Shown here piece after piece: positions 1-9,921 of a DNA stretch of 64,000 nt (its first letter is position 1; each line of letters starts with the position of its first letter). The stretch lies in NCBI GenBank assembly GCA_019689975.1, contig JADGGK010000003.1:44501-108500 (forward strand), in the 5' to 3' direction. This DNA is from Pseudolabrys sp. Lineage in GTDB: Bacteria; Pseudomonadota; Alphaproteobacteria; Rhizobiales; Xanthobacteraceae. The notes beneath the pieces are model-generated. The model was not told the origin of the DNA, did not search any database, and saw only the letters and a list, made by a program, of their open reading frames with translations. Made by a program: the position numbers and the translations under genes.

Positions 1-1
1 C

Positions 2-3000
2 TATCCCGAACACGAGAGCCGAGTGGCCGCACTCGCGCGAGAGATGGGATTTGCGCAGGTGTCGGTGAGCCACGAGGTCTCGCCCCTCATTAAACTGGTC
101 GGCCGCGGCGACACCACGGTGGTGGATGCCTATCTGTCGCCCATCCTGCGGCGCTATGTGGCGCAGGTCAGTCGAGCGCTGGACAGCGGCGCGTCGGGCG
201 CGCGCCTCATGTTCATGATGTCCTCCGGCGGGCTGACCGCCGCGGAACTGTTTCAAGGGAAGGATGCAATCCTGTCGGGACCTGCCGGCGGCGTCGTCGG
301 AATGGCGCAGACCGGCAGACAAGCGGGATTCGACCGCCTCATCGGCTTCGACATGGGCGGAACCTCCACCGACGTCTCGCACTATGACGGCGAATATGAA
401 CGCGTCTTCGAAACCGAGGTCGCCGGGGTACGCATGCGCGCACCGATGATGCTGATCAACACCGTGGCGGCGGGCGGCGGCTCCATACTGCATTTTGACG
501 GGGCGCGTTTCCGCGTCGGCCCCGATTCCGCGGGAGCCAATCCCGGGCCGAAATGCTATCGCCGCGGCGGGCCGCTCGCCGTCACCGACGCCAATGTCAT
601 GGTCGGCAAGCTCATTCCGGATTTCTTCCCGAAGATTTTCGGGCCGTCGCAGAATCTGCCGCTCGACGCCCACGCCGTGCGCAATGCTTTCGTCGACCTT
701 GCGCAACAGGTCGGCGGCAAGACACCCGAGGAGGTCGCCGACGGATTCATCAAGATCGCGGTCGAGAACATGGCGAACGCGATCAAGAAGATTTCGGTCC
801 AACGCGGTTACGACGTGAGACGCTATGCGCTCAACTGTTTCGGGGGTGCGGGCGGCCAGCATGCCTGCATGGTTGCCGACGCGCTTGGGATCACCAAGGT
901 GCTGATCCATCCCTTTTCGTCGCTCCTTTCGGCCTACGGCATGGGGCTTGCCGACATCAGAGCGACGCGCGAACAGGCCATCGAGCTGCCCTTCGGCGCC
1001 AAGGCGCTGGCCGGCTTGCGCAAGGCGGGCGACGCGCTCGGCCGGGAGGCAAAGGCCGAGGTGGCCGCGCAAGGCGTGCCCGCGCGCAGAATCAAGATCT
1101 TCAAGCGCGCCCATATCCGCTATGCCGGGACCGATACGCCGCTCGTCGTCCCGGCCGGTCCCCTCATCGCCATGCAACGCGCGTTCGAAAGAGCACATAA
1201 GTCGCGTTTCGGCTTTATCGATCGCGCCAAGGAGCTCGTGGTGGAAGCGGTATCGGTGGAGGCGGTGGGTGGGGGCGCCCGGTTCCGGGAGCGCGGCTTA
1301 AGGCGCGTCCGCGTCAAGCTGCCCAAACCAGCGCGGCGAACACGCTTCTTCTCCCAGGGCCGGTGGCACGACGCCAATGTCTATACGCGCGATCAGCTCA
1401 AGCCGGGCGCCAAGGTGAAGGGCTCGGCCATCATCATCGAGCCGCATCAGACCATCGTCATCGAGTCGGGATGGCAGGCGGAGTTGACGGCGAAGAACCA
1501 CCTCGTGCTGACGCGCGTCAAGAAACCCGACCGCAAAGAGCCGATTGGCACGCACGCCGATCCCGTAATGCTCGAGGTTTTCAACAACCTATTCATGTCG
1601 ATCGCCGAGCAGATGGGCGTGTCGCTTCAGAACACCGCCTATTCGGTGAACATCAAGGAGCGGCTCGATTTCTCCTGTGCGATCTTCGATGCCGACGGCT
1701 CGCTCGTCGCCAACGCGCCGCATATGCCCGTCCATCTCGGCTCCATGGATCGGGCGGTCGAAACCATCATCCGCGAGAACCGAGGAAAAATCGCACCGGG
1801 CGACGTCTACGCGATCAACGCACCCTACAATGGCGGCACGCATCTTCCCGATATCACAGTCTGTACCCCGGTCTTCGACGACGACAAACGCCGCATCCTT
1901 TTCTGGGTCGCCTCGCGCGGACATCATGCCGATGTCGGTGGAATCTCGCCCGGCTCGATGTCACCGAATGCGACGACGATCGAACAGGAAGGCGTGCTGT
2001 TTGACAATTTCAAGCTGGTGGATCGCGGTCGCTTTCGCGAGAAGGAGCTGATGGCGCTGCTCACGCAGGGCAGATATCCTGCACGCAATCCCATTCAGAA
2101 TATCAACGATATCAAGGCGCAGATCGCCGCCAACAAAAAGGGCGTCGCCGAGCTGCGCAAAATGGTTGCGCAATTCGGCCTTCCGGTGGTCAAGGCCTAC
2201 ATGCAGCACGTGCAAGACAACGCGGCGGAGAGTGTGCGCCGCGTGATCGACCGACTGCACGACTCCGAGTTTTCCTACGAGATGGATCAGGGAACCGTGA
2301 TCAAGGTCAAGATCACGGTCGATAAGAAGAAACGCGAAGCAACCGTCGATTTCACCGGCACCAGCCCGCAGCAGCCGAACAATTTCAACGCACCGGAGCC
2401 GGTGACGCGCGCGGCCGTCCTATATGTTTTCCGTGTGATGGTCGACGACGACATCCCGATGAACGCCGGATGCCTCCGCCCGATCAATATCATCATCCCA
2501 AAGAAGTCGATGCTCTCGCCGGAATATCCGGCCGCCGTGGTCGCCGGCAATGTCGAGACCTCGCAGGCGGTGACGAATTGCCTGTTCGGCGCCCTCGGCG
2601 CGCTGGCCGCGGCGCAGGGCACCATGAACAATCTGAATTTCGGCAATGACAAATATCAATACTACGAGACGATCTGCTCCGGTTCCCCCGCCGGACCCGG
2701 CTTCAACGGCACCGACGCGGTGCACACGCACATGACCAACACGCGGCTCACCGACCCGGAAATCCTGGAATTCCGCTATCCAGTGGTACTCGAAGACTTC
2801 CATATACGCCCAGGCTCGGGCGGGAAAGGCAAGTGGCACGCCGGCGACGGAGTGCGCCGCACGATTCGTTTCCTTGAAAGAATGCACTGCACGATCCTGT
2901 CAGGCCATCGGCGCGTGCCTCCCTTCGGGCTCGCCGGCGGTGAGCCCGGTCAGGTCGGCGAGAATTGGGTGCGGCGCAAGGACGGTCGCCTGGAGCGGCT

Positions 3001-3097
3001 GCAGGGCTGCGATGAAACCGTGATCGATGCCGGCGAGGCCGTCATCATACAGACGCCGACGGCGGGGGGATACGGAAGACCGGACGATCGGCATTAA
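2..3097 (+). CDS. 5-oxoprolinase / hydantoinase A+B fusion (5' end outside window)
   Basis: The reading frame is open to the left edge, so the N-terminus (roughly 150-250 residues by comparison with the usual 1200-1300 aa of the family) is missing; the GTG at 23 is internal. The visible part contains the HyuA actin-like ATPase region, with a GPAGG motif near nt 278 and the DMGGTSTD phosphate-binding motif near nt 349. It is followed from about nt 1559 by a HyuB domain ([12 protein letters not shown], then [12 protein letters not shown] near nt 1820). Both domains in one chain is the architecture of ATP-dependent 5-oxoprolinase, which opens 5-oxoproline to glutamate, but bacterial members also act on hydantoins or other cyclic amides, so the substrate is not certain. 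The next gene is convergent. A short GGCCGC/GCGGCC inverted repeat (3156-3169) lies after the stop. Confidence 0.88.
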   Translation, partial: YPEHESRVAALAREMGFAQVSVSHEVSPLIKLVGRGDTTVVDAYLSPILRRYVAQVSRALDSGASGARLMFMMSSGGLTAAELFQGKDAILSGPAGGVVGMAQTGRQAGFDRLIGFDMGGTSTDVSHYDGEYERVFETEVAGVRMRAPMMLINTVAAGGGSILHFDGARFRVGPDSAGANPGPKCYRRGGPLAVTDANVMVGKLIPDFFPKIFGPSQNLPLDAHAVRNAFVDLAQQVGGKTPEEVADGFIKIAVENMANAIKKISVQRGYDVRRYALNCFGGAGGQHACMVADALGITKVLIHPFSSLLSAYGMGLADIRATREQAIELPFGAKALAGLRKAGDALGREAKAEVAAQGVPARRIKIFKRAHIRYAGTDTPLVVPAGPLIAMQRAFERAHKSRFGFIDRAKELVVEAVSVEAVGGGARFRERGLRRVRVKLPKPARRTRFFSQGRWHDANVYTRDQLKPGAKVKGSAIIIEPHQTIVIESGWQAELTAKNHLVLTRVKKPDRKEPIGTHADPVMLEVFNNLFMSIAEQMGVSLQNTAYSVNIKERLDFSCAIFDADGSLVANAPHMPVHLGSMDRAVETIIRENRGKIAPGDVYAINAPYNGGTHLPDITVCTPVFDDDKRRILFWVASRGHHADVGGISPGSMSPNATTIEQEGVLFDNFKLVDRGRFREKELMALLTQGRYPARNPIQNINDIKAQIAANKKGVAELRKMVAQFGLPVVKAYMQHVQDNAAESVRRVIDRLHDSEFSYEMDQGTVIKVKITVDKKKREATVDFTGTSPQQPNNFNAPEPVTRAAVLYVFRVMVDDDIPMNAGCLRPINIIIPKKSMLSPEYPAAVVAGNVETSQAVTNCLFGALGALAAAQGTMNNLNFGNDKYQYYETICSGSPAGPGFNGTDAVHTHMTNTRLTDPEILEFRYPVVLEDFHIRPGSGGKGKWHAGDGVRRTIRFLERMHCTILSGHRRVPPFGLAGGEPGQVGENWVRRKDGRLERLQGCDETVIDAGEAVIIQTPTAGGYGRPDDRH

Positions 3098-3187
3098 ACA
3101 CCCCATGGCATCCGTCGTTCTTCGCGCGATTATTTCTGGGTATTTGTCGTTCCCAGGCCGCTTGCGGCCGCGGACTCATGAGCCGGG

Positions 3188-4798
3188 CTAATGCGTTGCG
3201 CCGCTGCTCGCGGACCGCGGCCGTCTCATGACCAAGCCGGCGGCCGCAAGCGCGCCAAACAGCACCGTGAGCATCAAAAACACGTCGGCAAAACTCATCA
3301 CCCCTGCTTGCCGGCGGACCATGATCGTCAGCTCCTTGAGAGCCATCAGCGGCGCGTCGGAGCCCTGGAACTGCCGCGCCAGCTGGTCGAGTCTCTCGAC
3401 CGCCGGAACCCGCGACCAGGTCACGGCCTCGTGCAGGCGCGCGAGATGAAGGTCCATGCGTTCATTGAGCGCGGTGTTGATCATTGCAAGTCCGATCGCG
3501 CCGCCGAGATTGCGCATCAGGTTGAACAGGCCGGACGCGTTTTTCATTCTTTCCGCCGGTAGAGTGCCGAGCGCAGTGTTGGTCACCGGCACGATCGCGA
3601 ACATCAACCCAACGCCGCGGAAGACCTGCGGCCACAACAGCTCCCAAAAGTCCCAGTCTTCGGTGACGGACGTCATCTGCCAGGTACCCGCCGCGAATAG
3701 GAGGAAGCCGGCGACCAACACGCAGCGGGGGTCGATTTTCTGACTCAACTGCCCCGCAAGCGGCGCCGACACGAACATCGCGAGTCCGGAGACGAACATG
3801 GTCTTGCCGATCATCAATGCGTCATAGCCGCGGATCTGCGCGAGATAGACGGGATAGAGATAAGTGAGGCCGTAGAGGCCCATGCCGAGGACAAAGGAAA
3901 ACAGGCTTCCGATCGCGAAATTGCGGTTGGCGAAGGCACGCAGGTCGACGATCGGCGCGCGCGCCGTGAGCGTTCGGCCGAAGAAGGCCAATGCGGAAAG
4001 CCCGGAAATGGCGGCGAACAGGGTGATCGTCGGGTCGTCGAACCATTGGTAGCGCGGTCCCTCCTCGAGCACATATTCGAGCGCGCCGAGAAACGCGGCC
4101 ATCGAGATCAGGCCCCATCCGTCGAAATGGGCAAAGAGCGAAAGATCGGGACGGTCGAAATCTATCAGCAGGGCGCTCGCAACGGTCACAATTAGGCCGG
4201 GCACGATGTTGATGAAGAAGAGCCAGTGCCAGGACAGCGCATCGGTGACGTAGCCGCCGACGGTCGGCCCGATCGTGGGGGCGAGCGTGGCGATCAGGCC
4301 GACCACCGGCGCCACCAGCTTCTGCCGGGGACCCGCAAAGATGACATAGGCGGAGGCGAAGACCGTCGGGACCATGCCGCCGCCAATGAAACCTTGGAGC
4401 GCGCGCCAAAGGATCATGCCGTCGATGGAGGAACTCATGCCGCACATGAAGCTCGTGAAGGTGAAGCCCGCCGCCGCAACCGTGAACAGCAGGCGCGTGC
4501 CCAGCGCGCGGGAGAGGAAGCCGCTCAACGGAATAGCGATGACTTCCGCGATCAGATACGACGTTTGCACCCAGGGGATCTCGTCGGCCGACGCCGACAA
4601 GCCGGCCTGGATTTCGGAGAGCGATGCCGAGACGATCTGGATGTCGAGGATCGCCATGAACATGCCGAAGCACATGGCGACAAAAGCGGCGACCGTCCGC
4701 GGCGGCAGGCGGTCCGCGCTCCCGGCTCCGCTCATCGGGGACTGAGCAGAGACCGGGAGCACGTCCATGGTGGTGGCATTAGACACAACCAGGCTCAC
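3188..4798 (-). CDS. MFS drug efflux permease, DHA2 / EmrB-QacA type
   Basis: A proton-driven inner-membrane exporter of 536 aa with about 14 hydrophobic segments. Near the N-terminus is the DHA2 motif region LDIQIVSASLSEIQ in the first membrane segment, followed by a WRALQGFIGGG motif. I start it at the GTG at 4798 because that codon overlaps the stop of the upstream adaptor gene in a GTGA arrangement, the usual sign of translational coupling; a TTG at 4816 and an ATG at 4768 are also in frame. With the HlyD/EmrA-like partner it should form a tripartite pump with an outer-membrane channel encoded elsewhere. Control is probably by the divergent TetR gene. Substrate unknown. Confidence 0.92.
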   Translation of the reverse strand: MSLVVSNATTMDVLPVSAQSPMSGAGSADRLPPRTVAAFVAMCFGMFMAILDIQIVSASLSEIQAGLSASADEIPWVQTSYLIAEVIAIPLSGFLSRALGTRLLFTVAAAGFTFTSFMCGMSSSIDGMILWRALQGFIGGGMVPTVFASAYVIFAGPRQKLVAPVVGLIATLAPTIGPTVGGYVTDALSWHWLFFINIVPGLIVTVASALLIDFDRPDLSLFAHFDGWGLISMAAFLGALEYVLEEGPRYQWFDDPTITLFAAISGLSALAFFGRTLTARAPIVDLRAFANRNFAIGSLFSFVLGMGLYGLTYLYPVYLAQIRGYDALMIGKTMFVSGLAMFVSAPLAGQLSQKIDPRCVLVAGFLLFAAGTWQMTSVTEDWDFWELLWPQVFRGVGLMFAIVPVTNTALGTLPAERMKNASGLFNLMRNLGGAIGLAMINTALNERMDLHLARLHEAVTWSRVPAVERLDQLARQFQGSDAPLMALKELTIMVRRQAGVMSFADVFLMLTVLFGALAAAGLVMRRPRSASSGATH

Positions 4799-6156
4799 CA
4801 CCGAGCGGATTGCCAATGGGGCACGGTGTCGGCGCCGCCGAAGCCAAGGCGCGACCCGTCCGCATTCGACGACTTGGTATCGACGCTCACAACGACCGAC
4901 ATGCCCGGACGCAGCAACCCTTGTGCGGTCACGCTGTCAGGCAGGCGGATACGCACGGCAAGCCGCTGGACGATCTTGGTAAAGTTGCCGGTCGCGTTGT
5001 CCGGCGGCAGCAGCGAAAACACGGCTCCGGAGGCGGGCGAAATGCTCGCGACCGTGCCGGCGATGGCGCGCCCGGACAGCGCGTCGACGCTGACCGCGGC
5101 CGGCTGGCCCGGCCTGATGCGCGCGACTTGCGTCTCCTTGAAATTGGCGTCGACATAGACGTTGTCGATCGGAACAAGGCTCGCGAGCCGCGTGCCGGTC
5201 TGCACATAGTCGCCGACATGAACCGCGCGGTTGCCGATGACGCCGTCGATCGGCGCGCGGATAACGGTGAAGGACAGGTCACGCTCGGCCTTCGCCAGTG
5301 CCGTTTGCAATTGCTGCAGCGTTCGCCTTGCCTCCTGTTGCTGCGCGCGCAATACATCGATTTGCGCCTGCGCGGCCTGCAGAGCGGCCTCGGCTCCCCG
5401 GACCGCGGCCGCGGTCTGATCACGATTGGCGAGCGCCTGCTCGAGTGTCTGCCTAGTTGCGAACTCCTTGCCTGCGAGCGCCTGCTGGCGATCGAGCTCC
5501 GACTGCGCGCGCGCGGCAGCAGCTTGGGCTGAGGCAAGCTCGGCCCTGGCCTTTTCCACCGCCGCCTGCTGCGCCACAATCTGACGACCGATGCGATCGA
5601 TCGCGGCCTGCTGGGTCGCCACTTTCTGCCCGGCGGCATCGGCCGCCAGACGGTAGTCGCCGTCGTCGATGCGCGCGATGACGTCGCCGGCGCGGACATA
5701 GGCGTTGTCCGCGACCGGGATGGCGCTGACATAGCCGGACACCTTGGCCGCCAGCGTCGTGGTGTCGGCGCGAACATAGGCATCGTCGGTCGACACAAGG
5801 AAGCGTCCGACGGTGAGATAATCGTAGCCGACCCAGCCGACGGCGAAGAGGCCGAGAAGTGCAGCGGCGCCGAACACCAGGCGCCAGCCAGGGCGGCGGA
5901 GGGGCCCTCTTGCCGCGGAAACGGGAGACGGCCGCGGTCGCCTCAACTGCCGCGCCGGCGGTTCAATCGGCGCGGGCTCCAAAGGCGTCGGTGCATCGGC
6001 CGGATCGTGGTTGCCGTCCGACCCATGCCGATGATCCGGAAGGGCGCCGAGACGGGCGGCGTCCGCCGCGCGTCGAACGGCTCGCGATCCGCAGGCATCG
6101 GACCTCCCCTGTGCAAGGGAGGGATTGGCGTTGCCTGCAAGCGCTTCCGGCTTCAT
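4795..6156 (-). CDS. HlyD/EmrA-family membrane fusion protein
   Basis: Periplasmic adaptor of an EmrAB-type efflux pump, 453 aa. It has a long proline/arginine-rich cytoplasmic N-terminus (residues 1-90), one membrane anchor (about 92-112), then a barrel-sandwich half (STDDAYVRADTTTLAAKVSG). A long alanine/glutamine-rich coiled-coil hairpin follows (about 165-285), then the second lipoyl half (IRAPIDGVIGNRAVHVGDYV) and a beta-barrel. The ATG at 6156 is preceded by GAGGGAG at 7 bases spacing, which supports this start despite the unusually long N-terminal tail. The stop overlaps the start of the permease. The promoter region is shared with the divergent tetR-type gene and carries two operator palindromes. 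Confidence 0.92.
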   Translation of the reverse strand: MKPEALAGNANPSLAQGRSDACGSRAVRRAADAARLGALPDHRHGSDGNHDPADAPTPLEPAPIEPPARQLRRPRPSPVSAARGPLRRPGWRLVFGAAALLGLFAVGWVGYDYLTVGRFLVSTDDAYVRADTTTLAAKVSGYVSAIPVADNAYVRAGDVIARIDDGDYRLAADAAGQKVATQQAAIDRIGRQIVAQQAAVEKARAELASAQAAAARAQSELDRQQALAGKEFATRQTLEQALANRDQTAAAVRGAEAALQAAQAQIDVLRAQQQEARRTLQQLQTALAKAERDLSFTVIRAPIDGVIGNRAVHVGDYVQTGTRLASLVPIDNVYVDANFKETQVARIRPGQPAAVSVDALSGRAIAGTVASISPASGAVFSLLPPDNATGNFTKIVQRLAVRIRLPDSVTAQGLLRPGMSVVVSVDTKSSNADGSRLGFGGADTVPHWQSARW

Positions 6157-6187
6157 ATCATCGCTCCCTCACCCAGGACGGCAATAT

Positions 6188-6206
6188 TGACCGAACGGTT
6201 CGGTCA
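6188..6206. promoter_or_regulatory. TetR operator, copy 1 (19-bp palindrome)
   Basis: TGACCGAACGGTTCGGTCA is a perfect 9+1+9 palindrome. It lies 31 bp upstream of the emrA-like start and is repeated identically 54 bp away. Size, symmetry and position between a TetR gene and its divergent pump genes make it the likely binding site of the TetR protein. Confidence 0.85.
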
Positions 6207-6241
6207 TCATATGTTGCGCTGCAGAATAGTCAACCGTTTTT

Positions 6242-6260
6242 TGACCGAACGGTTCGGTCA
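6242..6260. promoter_or_regulatory. TetR operator, copy 2 (19-bp palindrome)
   Basis: Second, base-for-base identical copy of TGACCGAACGGTTCGGTCA. The centre-to-centre distance to copy 1 is 54 bp, about five helical turns, which would place two dimers on the same DNA face. One copy probably covers each of the two divergent promoters. Confidence 0.85.
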
Positions 6261-6338
6261 TGGATCGAAAGGCGTAAAGGGGCCTCGCCGCCCCGTCGGG
6301 CTCGGCGTTATTCTGATCGCGGAAAGGAGCATTGGCAG

Positions 6339-6986
6339 ATGGCCGAGGCCGCGGACCTCGCTCGGACGACCTCCCCGGAGGCTGCCGACGATCGCGTCAA
6401 GCGACGCCAGATCATCGACGGCGCGCGGCGGGTGTTCCTGTCCAAGGGCTTCGATGCCGCGAGCATGGCGGACATCGCCAAGGCCGCCGGCGTCTCGAAG
6501 GGGACGCTCTATGTCTATTTCAAGGACAAGGACGAATTGTTTGCAGCCATCGTCCGCGGCGAATGCGCGGTCCACTCACAAGACGTGTTCGAATTCGACC
6601 ATTCCGACCACGACGTCGAAGCGGTACTGCTGCGTCACGGCAAGGCCTTCGTAAAGGCCATTGCCGATCCCGCCCGTCTTTCCTCCTTCCGTACCGTGAT
6701 TGCCGTGGCCGAGCGCATGCCGGATCTCGGTCGCAAGGTCTACGAAAGCGGCCCGGCGGTCGGCATCGCCAAACTCGCCGCCTATCTCAAGGCGCAGGTC
6801 GACGCCGGTGTGCTGGTCATCGATGATTGCGAGGTGGCCGCGGCGCAGTTCATCGAGTGCTGCCATGCAACATTGTTCAAACCCATGCTGTTCAATTTCG
6901 CGCCGCCGCCGCCGCGGGAGCGCGTTGACCACGTGGTCGGCATGGCGGTGCGCGCGTTCCTGGCCGCCTATCGCGCTAAAACCTAG
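6339..6986 (+). CDS. TetR/AcrR-family transcriptional repressor
   Basis: 215 aa. The N-terminal helix-turn-helix is clear (RQIIDGARRVFLSKGF, then AKAAGVSKGTLYVYFKDKDELF, residues about 23-69). The C-terminal half is the variable ligand-binding and dimerisation domain, ending with a TetR_C-like helix region. The frame stays open far upstream, but the ATG at 6339 is preceded by GGAAAGGAG and starts just before the conserved domain, so the longer versions are rejected. The gene is divergent from the EmrAB-type pump, with two identical palindromic operators in the gap. It most likely represses both the pump and itself and is released by a pump substrate. Confidence 0.92.
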   Translation: MAEAADLARTTSPEAADDRVKRRQIIDGARRVFLSKGFDAASMADIAKAAGVSKGTLYVYFKDKDELFAAIVRGECAVHSQDVFEFDHSDHDVEAVLLRHGKAFVKAIADPARLSSFRTVIAVAERMPDLGRKVYESGPAVGIAKLAAYLKAQVDAGVLVIDDCEVAAAQFIECCHATLFKPMLFNFAPPPPRERVDHVVGMAVRAFLAAYRAKT

Positions 6987-6990
6987 CGCC

Positions 6991-7030
6991 TGTCGCGGCG
7001 GTAACTTCGGCGGCGGCTGTCCCCGCGACA
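6991..7030 (+). terminator. Possible hairpin after the TetR gene
   Basis: TGTCGCGG (6991-6998) and CCGCGACA (7023-7030) are perfect complements separated by 24 bases, five bases after the stop codon. There is no T-tract, so a terminator role is only a suggestion. Confidence 0.3.
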
Positions 7031-7095
7031 CGATCGTTAAACATCACGTCTTCCGTCGCTTGCATTCGGCCAGACGAGCCTCCACTTTGTTTCGC

Positions 7096-7464
7096 ATGGT
7101 CAGGGCTTTGATGACGGCGGCCGCCTTGGCGGCAATGTTGCCCGTGCCGTGCGGAGCCGCATCCTATCCGGTCTCGGGTGCGTGGGGCGTCAGCACAAGC
7201 AGCGCCCCCGGCGCGGTCGACTGCCGCAACCGGCGCACGATCGTCTTTACCGGCGATCGGCGACACGACAGCAACGGTGGCGCGCCGGACTACCGCAACG
7301 TCTCGGTTCAGGCGGCGGGGCCGTCGCGCTATCGCATCGTCGATACCTTCGCCAATGCCCTCGTCAGCAACCCGCACACCGAGTTCACGCTTACGCAGAT
7401 CGATACCGATCATATCGTGCTCGAAATGTACGGTACGACGCTCGCGCTGCAGCGGTGCAAATAG
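7096..7464 (+). CDS. Small secreted hypothetical protein
   Basis: 122 aa. It begins with a signal peptide (MVRALMTAAALAAMLPVPCGAA, likely cut after about residue 22). The mature part is about 100 residues with two cysteines, CRN near the start and QRCK at the very C-terminus, that could form a disulfide. It has several beta-strand-like stretches and no recognised domain. The ATG at 7096 is chosen because it directly precedes the hydrophobic signal; ATG 7111 would shorten it. It is downstream of the TetR gene but separated by 109 bp. Function unknown; the exported, compact character is what the sequence shows. Confidence 0.6.
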   Translation: MVRALMTAAALAAMLPVPCGAASYPVSGAWGVSTSSAPGAVDCRNRRTIVFTGDRRHDSNGGAPDYRNVSVQAAGPSRYRIVDTFANALVSNPHTEFTLTQIDTDHIVLEMYGTTLALQRCK

Positions 7465-7651
7465 CCTGACAGAAGCGACTTGGACGGGACGTCGCGCCTT
7501 CGGGCGGAACCGTCCGTGCGCTCGCACGCACGCGCCCGCTGCCGCACGGCGACGCGAGCAGGCCGACGCGGGGCCGAATCGGGAACGCGCGGCGTGTGCA
7601 TGCGAGATCGCCGGGAAACCGGCGCGCCGGCGGATTGCCGCGATATGGGCC

Positions 7652-7686
7652 CGTCATGGCGAAAAGCCCCGCGAGGGGCAATGACG
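7652..7686. repeat. Nested palindromic element in the gap between convergent genes
   Basis: CGTCAT (7652) pairs with ATGACG (7681), and inside it GCCCC-gcga-GGGGC (7666-7679) makes a tight hairpin. It lies between the ends of two convergent genes and could terminate both. Its CGTCAT..ATGACG ends resemble the larger palindromic repeats at 10776 and 26371. The rest of the 296-bp gap (7465-7760) shows no gene. Confidence 0.5.
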
Positions 7687-7760
7687 CGATCGAGGGCGGG
7701 CCTGTTCAACTCTGGATTGCTGCGCCGCGCACGAACCGATCCGTATCAGCGCAATCGATT

Positions 7761-8327
7761 CTAGTTGCGCGCAATGATCTCTCGCTCCCCGCGATGAACG
7801 ATCATTGCCGAGGAGAGCTTGCCGGGCGTGCGTCGCATGAGAATGGACGGACGGCGCTGCCGCAGGGCGCTTCGCCGCCGTCGGCGCGGCCGCGGTCGGT
7901 CGACGCGCAGCGCGCCAAGCCGCGCCACCGGCGCACGCCAGGCACCGCGCTCGTCACCGATCAGCAATGGCAGGCCGAGCACGTCGGCCCAATCTTGCCA
8001 TGCGGATATCGCGTTGCCCGGTTCCGCCGTCACATGCAGCGGCAGGTTCAGATTTCCGTCATGGTGAGCGAGCATCACCGCGATGGCGGCATGGTCGTCG
8101 ACCGCGACGATGGTGAGCCCGACCCCGGAAAAGGCCGTCATGGGCAGATTGAGCGCCATCCGCATGCCGGAAACGGACCGACGCAGGATGACGCGCTCCC
8201 GATGCAGCTCGACCTCGCGTATCCGGTCGTCGGCTGCGTCGTCGGCCGTTGCGAACCGAACAGGCAGGGCGAACGGGTCGAGCCGCGCGCAGCGGCTCGA
8301 CCCGGCGGGACATCCGCCGTCTCGCAT
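7761..8327 (-). CDS. DUF6101-like hypothetical protein
   Basis: 188 aa when started at the ATG at 8327; a TTG at 8339 is also in frame. The core reads RLDPFALPVRFATADDAADDR, a valine/arginine-rich beta region (REVELHRERVILRRSVSG), then a WQDWADVLGLPLL segment. It finishes with a very basic tail (RRRRRSALRQRRPSILMRR). I recognise this pattern from a conserved family of unknown function in Bradyrhizobium-like bacteria (DUF6101), from memory only. There is no signal peptide or membrane segment. The basic tail suggests contact with nucleic acid or membrane, but this is inference. It is isolated on the minus strand between unrelated genes. Confidence 0.65.
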   Translation of the reverse strand: MRDGGCPAGSSRCARLDPFALPVRFATADDAADDRIREVELHRERVILRRSVSGMRMALNLPMTAFSGVGLTIVAVDDHAAIAVMLAHHDGNLNLPLHVTAEPGNAISAWQDWADVLGLPLLIGDERGAWRAPVARLGALRVDRPRPRRRRRSALRQRRPSILMRRTPGKLSSAMIVHRGEREIIARN

Positions 8328-8559
8328 TTGACGCCTCAAACGCTCGCGGCGCCGAACTTATCGTTGTCCGGTCGCCGGCGCGGACCATGGCAAAGTTGCG
8401 TCGCGGTCCGCTTAATGTTTTCGGTTAATCAGTGGTGCCCCGTTGGAATGATTGACGGGACGTTGCGAACCATGATTGAGAAAGCCTTGCAGTGCGAGGC
8501 GCATTTTTCCCGAACCGGGAACAGCCCTGCGCCGCGATTGTCCGTAAGACCTGCTCGTC

Positions 8560-9921
8560 ATGCCTGCATCTGCGAACGACCTTTTCGACCAGAACAGCCT
8601 GATCGCCCGCGCCGAACAACTGATCGCGGCGGCCAAGGCAGCCGGCGCCGATCAAGCCGACGCGATCGTCGTGCGCTCGTTTTCGCTTTCCGTCGAGCTA
8701 CGCAACGGCGCCGTCGAGGAGTGCCAAAGTTCGGAAGGCGACGACCTGGGTCTGCGGGTCTTCGTCGGCCGGCGGCAAGCCGTGGTCTCGTCGAATGACG
8801 TTGCCGCCGATGTCACCGCGCTCGCCGAGCGCGCCATGGCCATGGCCAGAGCCGCGCCGGAGGACAAATATGCCGGGCTGGCCGACGCGGAACTGCTTGC
8901 GCGCGACTTTCCCGACCTCGACCTGGTCGATCGCGATCTCCCGAGCGTCACGCGGCTCGAGGATCTTGCCCGCGCCGCCGAAGACGCGGCCCTCGCCGTG
9001 AAAGGCGTTACCAAGTCAAACGGCGCTTCGGCTTCGACCGGCATCGGCGGCATCGTGCTGGTGACAAGCCACGGTTTTCAGGGCGCCTATTTCGCCTCGC
9101 ATCACGGTCTCTCGATGTCGGCGATCGCTGGCGAAGGCACGGCGATGGAGACCGACTACGACCACAGCTCGGCGCTGCACGCCGGCGATCTCGAACCGCC
9201 TGAAACCGTCGGTCGCAATGCCGGAGTGCGAGCCGTCGCCCGACTCAATCCGCGCAAGATCGCGACCTGCAAGGTTCCGGTCGTGTTCGAACCGCGCGTT
9301 GCTCGTTCCCTCGTCGCGCATCTCGCCGGCGCCGTGAACGGCGCGGCGATCGCGCGCAGAACGAGTTTTCTGCGCGACAAGCTGGGACAACAGGTTTTTG
9401 CCAGGCCGGTGACCATTATCGACGACCCGGTACGCCGCCGCGGCTTGCGCTCCCGACCTTTCGACGGCGAAGGCGTCACATCCAGACCTCTCGTCCTCGT
9501 CGAGAACGGCGTCCTGCGCTCGTGGTTGCTTGATTGTGCGAGCGCGCGCGAACTCTCGCTAAGCACGACCGGTCATGCCCAGCGCGGAACTTCATCTGCC
9601 CCGTCACCCGGACCGAGCAATCTGCATATGATGCCGGGCGACGCTGATCCGGCTACCTTGATCGCCGACATCAAGGAAGGTCTATACGTCACGGAACTCA
9701 TCGGCATGGGAGTCAACATGGTGACCGGCGATTACAGTCGCGGCGCCGCCGGCTTCTGGATAGAAAACGGCGAACGTACCTATCCCGTCAGCGAAGTCAC
9801 CATCGCCGGAAATCTGCTTGACATGTTCCGCTCGCTGACACCCGCGAACGATCTGTCATTCCGCTACGCCACAAATGCGCCGACATTGCGAGTGGAGGGC
9901 CTGACCGTTGCCGGCCGATGA
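8560..9921 (+). CDS. pmbA: PmbA/TldE-family metalloprotease subunit
   Basis: 453 aa, the normal length for the TldE/PmbA half of the TldD-TldE protease. Family features are the N-terminal helix-rich region with VRSFSLSVELRNGAVEECQSSE and the GLRVFVGRRQAVVSSND segment. The C-terminal part has the NLHMMPGDADP stretch and the GMGVNMVTGDYSRGAAGFWIENGE signature. TldE lacks the HExxH zinc site, which sits in TldD, encoded outside this window; the complex degrades unfolded peptides and matures some peptide antibiotics in E. coli. Its stop overlaps the next gene by 14 bp, so the two are probably cotranscribed. Confidence 0.93.
   Translation: MPASANDLFDQNSLIARAEQLIAAAKAAGADQADAIVVRSFSLSVELRNGAVEECQSSEGDDLGLRVFVGRRQAVVSSNDVAADVTALAERAMAMARAAPEDKYAGLADAELLARDFPDLDLVDRDLPSVTRLEDLARAAEDAALAVKGVTKSNGASASTGIGGIVLVTSHGFQGAYFASHHGLSMSAIAGEGTAMETDYDHSSALHAGDLEPPETVGRNAGVRAVARLNPRKIATCKVPVVFEPRVARSLVAHLAGAVNGAAIARRTSFLRDKLGQQVFARPVTIIDDPVRRRGLRSRPFDGEGVTSRPLVLVENGVLRSWLLDCASARELSLSTTGHAQRGTSSAPSPGPSNLHMMPGDADPATLIADIKEGLYVTELIGMGVNMVTGDYSRGAAGFWIENGERTYPVSEVTIAGNLLDMFRSLTPANDLSFRYATNAPTLRVEGLTVAGR

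Noticed and set aside
5859..6338. N-terminal extension of the TetR frame by 160 codons
   Set aside because: It would cover both operators and the adaptor gene; the ATG at 6339 has a strong ribosome site and fits family length.
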